A stretch of 64,000 bases of DNA, from assembly GCA_013399015.1 (NCBI GenBank), contig VWZX01005763.1, forward strand, positions 1,054,001 through 1,118,000, written 5' to 3'. Within the stretch, counting starts at the first letter, position 1; every line of letters begins with the position of its first letter. Source of the stretch: Galbula dea. Lineage: Eukaryota > Chordata > Aves > Piciformes > Galbulidae. The notes beneath the pieces were generated by a model. It saw only the letters and a list, made by a program, of their open reading frames with translations. It was not told where the DNA came from and ran no database searches. Shown piece by piece: positions 41,944 to 51,803 of the stretch. The translations under genes were made by a program, and so were the position numbers.

Positions 41944-42190
41944 AGAATCCAATTTTGCTTTGCATGAAAATGTATGAAACCCTGGGCTGGCAGACCATAT
42001 GATATGATTCAGCTTAGCAGGAATATTTACAGACAAATGACACCCCAAAAGCTAATGATACATTAGAGGTGGGGTTGGCAGTACCACCTACTGCAAGGGT
42101 GGTCTGACACTTGCATTTTTTGGCCAGACTGAGAAGAATGAATTGTCAAATGCCCTTTGCATGTTTAGAGAGAGATACTTCTCAGTTTTA
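41944..42190. repeat. Diverged direct repeat, copy 2
   Basis: Shares order and orientation with copy 1, including TAGAGGTGGGGTTGGCAG at 42064. Indels are frequent, so the duplication or insertion is old. The family is not recognised. Confidence 0.7.
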
Positions 42191-42479
42191 TTTTTCTTTT
42201 ATTTAAACAAAAGAAGGAAGTTCACTTATTCCAGGACATAAAACTAACAAAAATAGCATTTTTCTCATGTCTCAAAACTCTGCTAATCTTTCTGTGGAAA
42301 ATCTGAAGCACTGAAATAAATTCTGATTTCAAATTAGCTAGCTGGTAACTACCATGTAGGTGTTTTATTCCAAGGGTACACCTTCCCTCTGTAAACCTAT
42401 TAGGATTTGGCTGAACTCTTAGTCTAACAAAGAGATCTAAGATTCCTGCCACACTCCAAGGAGACTGCAAGACCTTTTT

Positions 42480-42500
42480 AATAAATAAATAAATAAATAA
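42480..42500. repeat. AATA microsatellite
   Basis: Five ATAA units in a row. Confidence 0.9.
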
Positions 42501-43392
42501 GGAGCTAATTTCCCAGAGATGATTTTTTTCACTTCAGATGATTCCATTGTCTCTCAAGACAGTGCAGGACACTAAGCTACAGACTGTGACATCTGGGACT
42601 GGGCACATTTTCTACTCAAGTGTCTACTCTACCAACCCCACACAGCATTAAGAAGTAATGTCCTTGGCTGGGTAGAGAAAGGATCCCAGAGGGATCTGTG
42701 AAGGCTATAGAACCAGCTAAAGGTAATGCAGTGGAGTAACTGTGCCTGAGGGCTAGGCAAGGAGGGGAGCTGAAGTGAGAAGAGTAGGAGATTTGTCAGT
42801 GGCTTGAGAGAGGTCAAGAAAAGAGGGACAGGACAGAATGTGGTGAGAACAGAATCTGCTCTGACTCAGGAGATGATGAGCCTAGCAAGGGACTGGGAGG
42901 AGAGTCCAGCTGAAGATCACCTGAATATCTAGTTAAAGACTATTTTCACATATACACTCTGGAGCAAATCTAATATGTCAGTGTCAAAACCTGTGACTAC
43001 TTCCCTTTGGAATCTTATTAGAAGACCCAAGAGGCTGTGATACACCAAAACACATGTGCAGACATGGACAACTGACAGAGCTTGAGGGGCAAAAGAACAA
43101 GTGCAAGCATACAGCTAGAAGACAGTGAAAAGCTGCCTCCTGCTTGAGGCCCACTTTACAGATCACCTCAGAGTGTTTATCTTCTAAGGCAAAGCCACAC
43201 TTAAACAATCTAAGATGAGGAGGCACCAAGATGAAACACCATCAAAAGAAAGGAAAAGCTAATTCCTGGAATTATGCTAGCCCCTGGAATTATGCTGGAG
43301 CTTTACCAGCCCCAGGGGAACTGTGGTATTCTTAAAGTAGTCTCTCTGCAAATTTCTCTGATGTGGATCTGTCACCAGTCTTGAACTAGGTT

Positions 43393-43656
43393 CCCAGTGA
43401 GAGGACAAGAGGAAATGGCCTCAAGTTGCACCAGGGGAGGTTTAGATTGGATATTAGGAAAAACTTCTTCCAGGAAAGAGTTGTTAGGCATTGGCCCAGG
43501 CTGCCCAGGGCAGTGGTGGAGTCACCATCCCTGGAATTGTCTAAAAAGTGTATAGATGTGGTACTGTAGGGACATGCTTTAGTGGCATGGTGGTGATAGG
43601 TTGATGGTTGGACTTGCTCATCTTAGAGGTCTCTTCCAACCTTCCTGATTCTGTGA
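43393..43656 (+). repeat. CR1 LINE fragment, 3' end
   Basis: CAGTGAGAGGACAAGAGGAA, GGTTTAGATTGGATATTAGG, CTGCCCAGGGCAGTGGTGGA, GTTGGACTTGCTCATCTTAG and the terminal TCTTCCAACCTTCCTGATTC / TGTGA are the CR1 3' region in sense orientation. It is about 264 bp and 5'-truncated. Confidence 0.95.
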
Positions 43657-44046
43657 AGGATAATCACAGGGCAATCATTCAAATGCCTGTTCAGATATTC
43701 AGATTCCAGATGCTCAGATTCATTGCAAGCAGAAAGGGAACTACAGAGATTAAATAAAGAAGAAAAGGTGATTTAGGCTAGTGGTCTGCCACTGCAAAGC
43801 TCAGAACTATTTTAAGCCTAGGAAGCAATGCAATTTCCAGATAGGTTCTTCCACCTGCTGTTTTCCTTTAACATTTGAACAGACAGGGAATATGAGAGAG
43901 AGTCAATATTGCCAATCAAATAACAGTAACATTTCTTGTCCCTTTTACACACTGAAAAATGGAGGTTTGATCAATACTCTTCCTCCTTAATTTAATGGCA
44001 GCAGTAAGACTTAATAAAGAGCACGTGCACTGCATTCCTGCCACAT

Positions 44047-44095
44047 ACACACACACACAGCTGCTGCATCAGGACCAGCAGCAGCAGCAGCAGCA
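44047..44095. repeat. Short AC and CAG runs
   Basis: (AC)6 at 44047-44058 and (CAG)6 at 44076-44093. Confidence 0.9.
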
Positions 44096-45921
44096 ATCCC
44101 ATCCACTGCCATTTCCCTACATTTCCCTTCCTGCATGATGCAGAGAGGCCTATTATAAGCAGAAGGTTACCTAGTAAAGGCCAAATAATAACATAGAGGG
44201 AAAAGGGTGTTTGTTTGCTTGCTTCTTTCTTCCTAGAAACCTCTTCCCCTCAGAAAATGGAACTAGGAGAACTAGAAATAAAGAAGTCCAATCTGGCATG
44301 GTACAGACCAAGCTACTGAGTAAGGTCATGGCTGAAATGTTGCTCCTCATATCTGAAAACTCACCCTTTCCAGAAAATCCTTTTACTCAAATTGAGATAT
44401 TTCTCTACAACTCCAGGTTGTAGAGAACAGAAAAGAAATCAGCTGAACTACAAAGAGTATCTACAAAGCCTCTGCATGGAGGCTGCCACTAAAAATGCAG
44501 CTGAGAGACACTTTTTATGAGGGGTAGGGCACCACTTCATCCTCCTGTTGCTTTGAACTGCACCTGTACCCTTCAGTTCTCATCACCTACCAGGAACAGA
44601 GTGGGAGACAAACTCTTAAAAAGCCCTCTCCTAACTGTTTCATGCTGCATTTATGTGTAACAACACAGCCCTGTTGAGGCATCCCTCCCACCTGAGTGAG
44701 TGCTGGGACAGTAAGGACAGCACCAAAGCTTGGCTAAGGTTAAGTTTTAAATACAATGAAGGCAAGGATTCCAGCTATCACACTTCTCTGACTTTTCCAA
44801 ACATAAATCCACAGGTTTGATGAGGACAGATGCTTTCCAATCTGTGTGTACTTTTATACACCATGCATTTTTCATTCCCATTAACTATCTACTTACTCAG
44901 ACAACAGAGCACTTCAACAATGTCAACAACTTTTTCTAAGTACACTGCAGCTACAATTTATGGATCATTCATAAAACAGGAGGCTAATGTATGTGATTAA
45001 TTCCCCAAGCCCAGCAGCCTGGACTTGTATAAACACAACCCTCACCCCCAAAGCTGCCATACTGCCTCTGAAACTCTTGCAGAAATAAAACTGACACAAG
45101 TATCCCACCACAGTTTTCTCCAGAGCCCCTGAGATCTTACATGGATGCAACTGGCTGGGAGGCTCCAGATGTCAGAAACCATGTGAAATGAATGCAGAAC
45201 AAAAAGCCTGTTTGGTTGGTTTCCCCAAATTACCTTGACTCTAGCAAGAGCATCTTACTAAAAGTAAACAGTTAGATGAGACATTAGCAATCAGGCCATA
45301 GGGTTAAAACTTTAAATAACTTCAGAAAGATCCATTTAGAAGACTATCAGGAGGTATCTAACATATTATCCTCTTTCCAAAACACAGCTCTTATTAAACA
45401 TATACATTGTACAGTGCCAGGACTCGGGCTGTTAACAGAAATATACAGACACATTGGAATGACTGATGTCTACATTAGCCAATTGATTCTCCCCTCTAAA
45501 ACAATAATGATCAAAAGAAGCTGCCATCATCTTGCAATATTATTTTCCTTTGACTACTTGAAACAACCCCATTAGTTGAAGTCACATAATACATTCCAAA
45601 GAAAACCAGAGAGCTAAACTTTGTAGCCATCTCTAACAGTGAGCACCCACCTGAGTCATCTCTGAGACAGCCTCCACGAGTTGAGGACTTTAAGGAACAT
45701 AGCCTAAGGAACACTGAAATGTCAGCCTAGGGATCTTCAGCTCTCACTCTGCTTTAACTGGGCCTGTCCATCTAAGAGGCAACTCATTCAGTGTCCTTAA
45801 ATTGACATTCAGAAAGTTGTTTCTGCTACTGCAGTACTGAACCATAAACAAAACCAACCCTTCCTCCTTTCTTATAATCCAAGGCAGCATGTATTCTAAG
45901 AAGCAAGTGACTCAAACTTAC

Positions 45922-45996
45922 ATTTTCCTGAGGTTGGGCAATTTCTTGAAGAGTCCAATAGCTTCCAAGACAGAAATATCATTGTCATTCAAACGC
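45922..45996 (-). CDS. SLIT3: SLIT3 exon: first leucine-rich repeat of domain 3
   Basis: This 75-bp exon encodes 24 codons (RLNDNDISVLEAIGLFKKLP, then NLRK) with one leading and two trailing bases. It is a single LRR with the consensus xLxxNxIxxL spacing. It begins with G, which completes CT|G for Leu, and ends AT, which is completed by A in the next exon to give Ile. The acceptor is TTCCTCTCAG and the donor AT|GTAAGT. The unit is one residue longer than the usual 24-residue repeat, as in other SLIT D3 first repeats. It was too short to be found by open-frame length; the identity rests on motif, phase and position. Confidence 0.95.
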
Positions 45997-47183
45997 CTGA
46001 GAGGAACAAATAGAGACATTTAATACTTCACAGATGTCTGTAGATCTCTCTCTGTGACATACAGAGCTGCCACTCAGAGAACTATGGCCTTTCTTAAGCA
46101 AGACACTATCTGCCATCTCTCTCAGACTCCTAGAGTGAAGAGTTAAGCTCTGAAGGAAAGAGAACCTACTGTAAAGGCTTAGGATGCCTTTAAGGGTGTC
46201 ATGCCAAAGGCCTTCTTCTGCCAACGTACAGGATAAAGGATTATTAACCTTAAGCGTTACACAGCCTTGTTTGGATGACTACACCTGCCCCATTCTGCTC
46301 CAGAAGACATGCAATTGGAGATGTGGTCCAGGTAAGCAGAAGGGACCTGATTTCAGGTGCTTTCTCATCAAAGTCTACTGCTCTTCAAAATCAATGCAAG
46401 GGCCACTGTCTTGGCAGACTTGGGAGGTGAAATCCTTTCTCTGATTATATGTAACTCCATTTGTCTATAGAGAGACTTTGCTGTGTTTCTGGAAGTCTCT
46501 GTCATGGGTTTCTATCTTAACTTCAGAGCAACAATTTTTATGGGAGTTCAATAGAACACCTGAAGTACAAGAAACAGAATATTAACACACAGAATTGTGT
46601 TGGAAGGGGCCACTAATGTAACCAAAGAACTGGATACCTCAGTTACTAAGTAATAAACATGTTTTCTCATACTCTCTTTAGCACTATTTTACCTTTATAA
46701 TTCTGAAGGATCTCTGAAAGCAAACAGATTTCATACAATCACTTCTAGCTTAACAAGACATTAGTTGTAGGCAAGAGCTACAGGCACTGCTGAGACAGAA
46801 GGAGCTCCTGATCACAGCTTTAACTGAAAAGGGTTCATCCATTTCTTAAACAAAAATGACCAGATGCAAAGAAAAAGGACTCCAAGGTACACTGGAAAGG
46901 AATCATACAGCTTGGGCCACGTACAGGTCAACACTTCAAAGTTTGAAGATGCACAGAGGCAGCTGATGGCCAGGGCCATGACTCCTTCCTCATCCCCACA
47001 GTTAGTATCAACGCTAAGGAAATAGAAGTTGTGGTGCTCCTCTGAAATCAAATTAACTTCCCCCTTTTCACACAGAGGTTAAAGCAGAAGGTGCCTTGAA
47101 TCAGTCTGAGTCCCTTTTACAGCCTTTCAAACCTAGGAAAGCCAAGATGCCTGCTGAGCACATCTTGGGGAGCCAGCACTTAC
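45997..47183 (-). other. SLIT3: SLIT3 intron within D3 (1.2 kb)
   Basis: GTAAGT at 47183 to TCTCAG at 45997. No gene seen. A weak CR1-like scrap near 46580-46610 is too short to call. Confidence 0.85.
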
Positions 47184-47334
47184 AGATCTGTAGTGTACTC
47201 CGGGAGGTGAGCGGGCAAGCGGCTGAGTTTTTGGTTAGAGCAGTCTACGACGGTTCCCTCGCAGCGACACTTCTCAGGACAGACAAGGTCCATGAAACAC
47301 TTCCCAGTGAATTTACTTCTGTAATCCTCTGACC
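47184..47334 (-). CDS. SLIT3: SLIT3 exon: linker and N-terminal cap (LRRNT) of LRR domain 3
   Basis: This 151-bp exon carries 49 codons with two partial bases at each side. The peptide runs SEDYRSKFTGKCF, then CPEKCRCEGTVVDC, the LRRNT cysteine pattern Cx3CxCx6C, and then the first turn of the repeat ending LPEYTTD-L. It starts D3 directly after the D2 cap. The acceptor is TTTTATTGCAG and the donor is CT|GTAAGT, which splits a Leu codon completed by the first G of the next exon. The reading frame continues cleanly from the exon at 61577-61740. D3 is an extracellular spacer domain of the N-terminal SLIT fragment; no ROBO contact is known to depend on it. Confidence 0.96.
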
Positions 47335-49318
47335 CTGCAATAAAAGGAAAATATATTCCAGCAAGCAGCTCCTGATAACTGCAGCAATCAGAGATTTTAT
47401 GGTATCTATTCCCAATACTGCCTCCTGCCAGCTCCCAGCTCCTGCACAGAATTTTAATACTGGCCAAAGAATTTTGTTCAGCCATTTTTCAAGTTCCTCT
47501 GGTTTTCCACTCTTCCCTTGACAGATTAATTCCTTGTCTAACAAGCCTACCTGTTAAGGTATTTTTGGAGGCACCACATCTAATTAGCTGGTGGAGTCTT
47601 CTTCAAATGAGCTCCAGCAAAGTCACTTTTTCCCATCTGGAACTTAGTGCAGCAACAAGGAAAGAGGGATCTCATGAAAGCAGGAGCTATCTTGGTGCAC
47701 TCCAATGACAAAGGCTACTTAAAGGTGTCATTAAAAAGCCCCAATTTTTCAGAGGTATTATTTAGTGGAATTATTTTTGAGGGCAACCTTTTATGAGACA
47801 ACCTTGTCAATTTTCCAACAATTAGACACCTTTATTAACTCTGTTAAACAAACAGCAAAGGAGAGTAATAGCAGCTTAAATCATTTTCATTTTAATTAAG
47901 GAATGGGTAGACCATACTAAGTGAGAAGCACTCCCTAATGTACCATTACAGCATGACTGCCACAGCTCTTTGACTAGGTTTTTGACCCGTCCTAATGAAA
48001 TGCTTTTCCAATTAGGCTCAGTGAACTAATCAGTCCTTTGCAGGTTTGTTTTTTTCTCTTTTAATAACAGCAGGTTGGAAACTTGATCTCTGTGCTTCAA
48101 GGAACTAGGAGCATTAATAAATGTGGATGTTAGCAAAGTGCTGCCAAGACCCCACCATGCAATACCTGTCCCCTCACTTCATATTTCATAATGGAAGCAC
48201 CAGAACTGTCCCAGGGACCTTCTGTAATGCCCAGTGAGCATAACTACCAAGAAGTATTTTTTAACTCTTCCAGAGTTTTAAAAGTCAATTGCAAGGTTTT
48301 CTCAGGAAAGATCTGAGCAAGCTCTGTTTTTAAGACCCTGCAAACATAAATAAACACTTAAACCTGAGCTGAAACTTGTTTCTAGAGACTTGATGACATT
48401 CATCACCTGCTTCCCCTTCCCAGACTGATAAATGCCCTACTGCTCATTTTATGACCACATACTATTTTCTGTAAGAAAAAAAAGAAGTCACATAAATCCA
48501 CTATGATTTTAATTTATGGTACACATTACCTCCACAGGGTGATGCAGTGAAAACAAGCAACTCTTCAGGCAACCTAACATTTGGATTCCACAGATACACT
48601 TTGGTTTAGTTCTGTAGTTCTGAACTAGATGAGGAGAAACATCACATACAGCTCTGTGCTTTACACTCCTCTGGTGCCAAACACTTGGCAGGTTACCATG
48701 CCTGTTGTAAATTATACATCTGAAGTGAGGCTTTGCTGCTGTTTTCTAGCTTGACAGCACAGCACTTAAAATATTAGGAGCACTGGGCATTTTAAAGTAT
48801 TATAACAATACAGGCTAAGCCTTTCCCCACCCCACCAGCATTTCAACTCTTATCTTGAAAGACACATCATCTGATTTCCAGCCCTAAACATTCCAGGCTT
48901 GGTAGTCAGGCTAAAATGCCAAGTGATGAGCATATGGTGGCTCAGTTACAAGAACATACAGGTGTTCTTTCTCAGGTCTGTGAGGCAGTACAATTGCTTG
49001 TTTATGATTCCTCAGAAATTAAAGACAAAGTTGAACAGCTATCAGGACCAGAGCTGATTAAAGCTGCTACACTTAACAGCACACCTTGAAAAACCCACCC
49101 AAAAAGTGTCTTTTCAAAGACAAATTAACCCCTGGAGAAGCCCTTCTAATTTTCATGGTAAAAGCTTTCTTAGAAAGAATAGTCACAAACATCATGAAGT
49201 TACACAGGGCACAAATTTATTAAGTGTAATTTTTAGTCTACTGATGGATACAAGATTCATCTTCCTATGGCAAAAAGGAAAGATGGAAAAGTAAGTGGAA
49301 TGCTTTATGAAGGAAAAG

Positions 49319-49374
49319 AAAGGGTATATAACATCAGGCAGTGGAGAAAAAAGGGTATATAACATTAGACAGTG
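49319..49374. repeat. Short tandem duplication, 31-bp period
   Basis: AAAGGGTATATAACATCAGG starts at 49319 and AAAGGGTATATAACATTAGA at 49350. Two copies, the second partial. Confidence 0.85.
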
Positions 49375-49596
49375 AAAATCAGGTTTGGGGTTTCTGTTAG
49401 GTTCCTGGCAAAGTAAAGAAAGAATAAGTACCACATTTTGACTTAGCAGTCTCACTCTCTCACTGGCACACAGCTTTGGCATCCAACTTTCCACACTGCA
49501 TCAGCTACAAAAAGTTGACCTTGCCTCCACACTTGCAACAGAGGAAAGCCCTCTCAGCTCAGCAGGAGAGAGGAAGGGAGCAAACATCACCTTCAT

Positions 49597-49665
49597 ACTT
49601 CTCTTACTTCTTTTCTTTCTCTCTCTCTCTCTTTTTTTTTTGCCACTTTTCCTTTTGTTTTTTCC
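49597..49665. repeat. Pyrimidine-rich simple repeat
   Basis: CT repeats followed by T runs on the + strand. Confidence 0.85.
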
Positions 49666-51720
49666 CCTCCCTAAATGAGTTTAACTAAGTGTTACCTAGG
49701 CAAGCATGGAGTCAAACTAATCAACAGCATGTATATACTCACCAAGTACTCATCTGTTAGACTGAGAGGCAGCAGAAATCACCTGCCAGAGACTAGCTAC
49801 AGTTTACTATTTGACCTGAGCCTCCAGATCACTTGGACAGGTGGCTGCTCTATTAAGATATTCCCATCTGGGATCCTAATGTGAAATGCAGCCATCTGCT
49901 TGCAGAGCTGTTTAAGTGCCTCTATCTACTTCTGCACACAGGGCTTTACCAGTGTGCTGCTGCAGGGCCTGGAGTGAACATGCCAGGATTCAGGAAGTAC
50001 AATGAACCATCATGTGCATGTAGTGCTTCTTGCACACTATAAAAATCACCTGTGGAAAGCAATGGAGAAGAGGTGCAGGACAGGCACAGAAGCAGCACAT
50101 GGCTTCATTTTACTCTTCCAGACCAGCCATTTGGTCATTTTGTTACACCTGAAAGAGTATGTGCTCTGTAGCTGAGAACCCTGAATGTAAACATGACCAC
50201 CTGGGAGATTCTATTAATTTCTCAAATTAAAAAGAATTAAGTTTGCTCTAGAATGAGGAGCCAAGGCAACAGCAAGGGCTGTGTTTAACTGAGGGCACGT
50301 GTGTTTATCTGAATTGCCACTTCTAATGATAACATTTTCATTTCACAACCTACGTGACACCACTATCAGGTACCAGGGTATTGCAATTCCTCAGTATCAT
50401 AAAGCAAACACAGAAACCATTCTATAAAACAGCAGGACTGAGATAAAGAAACACCACATTTCCAAGTGTTCAAACATTTTAGGTGCCTTTCTAATAGCTA
50501 CATGGAGATATTAAGCAATAAATACCTCTTCATTCTATTTTTTTAAAGCATTATTTGGCAAAACTGATTTCAATTTTAAAACTCTGCTTTGCCCAAAGGA
50601 CTTAAAAGAAGTGCTGGATGATCTGTTCTGGAAAAAATCAAGCTGTCTCTATAGGGGCTTGAATACTGATCTGTTCTATTTAGTCTTTAGAAAAGATGGA
50701 TCCAGCTGCCCCAAATTTGGTACCGCAAATATGACCACTGAGACCACTTGGTCTAAAAAAATGGGCAAAACCCCAGGAATCTCAACGCTGTTTTCTTCCT
50801 GTAACCAGCAGATCACAATCCTCATAGGTTTACAGGAACATTGTGTGTCATAATTTTACATTGCTAGTAATAATTCTTATTGGCAATTACAGACAAAATC
50901 TAAGAACCTCGGGTGCCCTCCTTCTGGTGGCTCCACAGCAGATATGTAACATATCTGCAAGATGAGGCAGTATTTCTGCCCATAAAAACTTCTGGATGAG
51001 GCTCTCCAAGTCCTTTAGGAATAGGTGAAATTGTCTCTACTTTACCTAGGGGGTGGAAGTTAGGCAGAATTACCTTTAAGATCTTATCTAAGCTGTCCAA
51101 GCCCAACTGGCCCATTTGGGTGTGCTGCCTCAGCTGTGTGCTATGCAGCTATTGGAGAACAGTGTTTCTGCAGAGACCATGGTACCCATGTCATTTCAAG
51201 AGAGAAAAGATAATGCTTTGCAGGCTCTTCTGAAGTTCTTCTGCAGTATACTTCTTCCTAATGAAACAGCAGATCAGGTCCAAAGTTACATTAAGGAGAA
51301 GGCATCTTGTTACAGGAACGACACCCCAAGTGTACCTTGAGTAGAAGGACTCACCGGATAGCTCGGATAGAGAGATGCAGCTTATGGCATTTACATGGCA
51401 AGAAGATAAAAATGCTTTTTCACCTCTGTAGGTTGGGCTGGAATCACCTCTGAACCACATGAATCAACAGGATGCCTAACTTCTTCATTAGAAGAGCAAT
51501 TAAACAAATTAATCACTTAGAAACGGTTATTGTGCATGCAAGCCCTCTAGAGAGTGCGTCACAAACACCACTAGGGCTCCCCCCCTGCAGGGTTTGGGAG
51601 GCTGGCTGAGAAACACCTCACCTTTTGCAGTTTTTCCTGGGAGAAAAGGGGAATCTCTCACCTTTTGATGCTTCTGAAACCAGCAGAAGTATCCCAGCAT
51701 GCCATGCGGCAGGGAGTATG

Positions 51721-51803
51721 CAGCCTTCCATGGTGCTTGACAGAACCATGTTCAATTTGTATTGTTCTACCACATGGTTAGATCAAGCACAAAGGAAAAC
51801 CCC
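51721..51803 (-). ncRNA. MIR218-2: microRNA precursor mir-218-2
   Basis: On the minus strand the 5p arm at 51772-51792 reads TTGTGCTTGATCTAACCATG plus a final T, identical to the mature vertebrate miR-218 sequence. The 3p arm at about 51729-51750 reads CATGGTTCTGTCAAGCACC plus three bases and pairs with it. The loop lies between them at about 51751-51771. Flanking TTTCC and GGAAG extend the stem. In vertebrates mir-218-2 lies in an intron of SLIT3 on the same strand (mir-218-1 is in SLIT2), which matches this position between D2 and D3. miR-218 is established to repress ROBO receptor messages. Hairpin limits are approximate; the mature 5p arm is exact. Confidence 0.96.

Larger units (their letters stand above)
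36619..45921 (-). other. SLIT3: SLIT3 intron within D3 (9.3 kb)
   Basis: GTAAGT at 45921 to TTCCAG at 36619. It holds a G-run (38366-38385), a diverged direct-repeat pair (about 40453-40730 and 41944-42190), an AAAT microsatellite (42480-42500), a CR1 fragment (43393-43656) and short AC and CAG runs (44047-44095). Confidence 0.85.

Noticed and set aside
43262..43300. CCTGGAATTATGCT repeated twice
   Set aside because: A minor two-copy slippage of about 20 bp, with no further structure.
46575..46625. CR1-like scrap (CACAGAATTGTGTTGGAAGG)
   Set aside because: Only about 25 bases resemble the CR1 end; too short to separate from chance.
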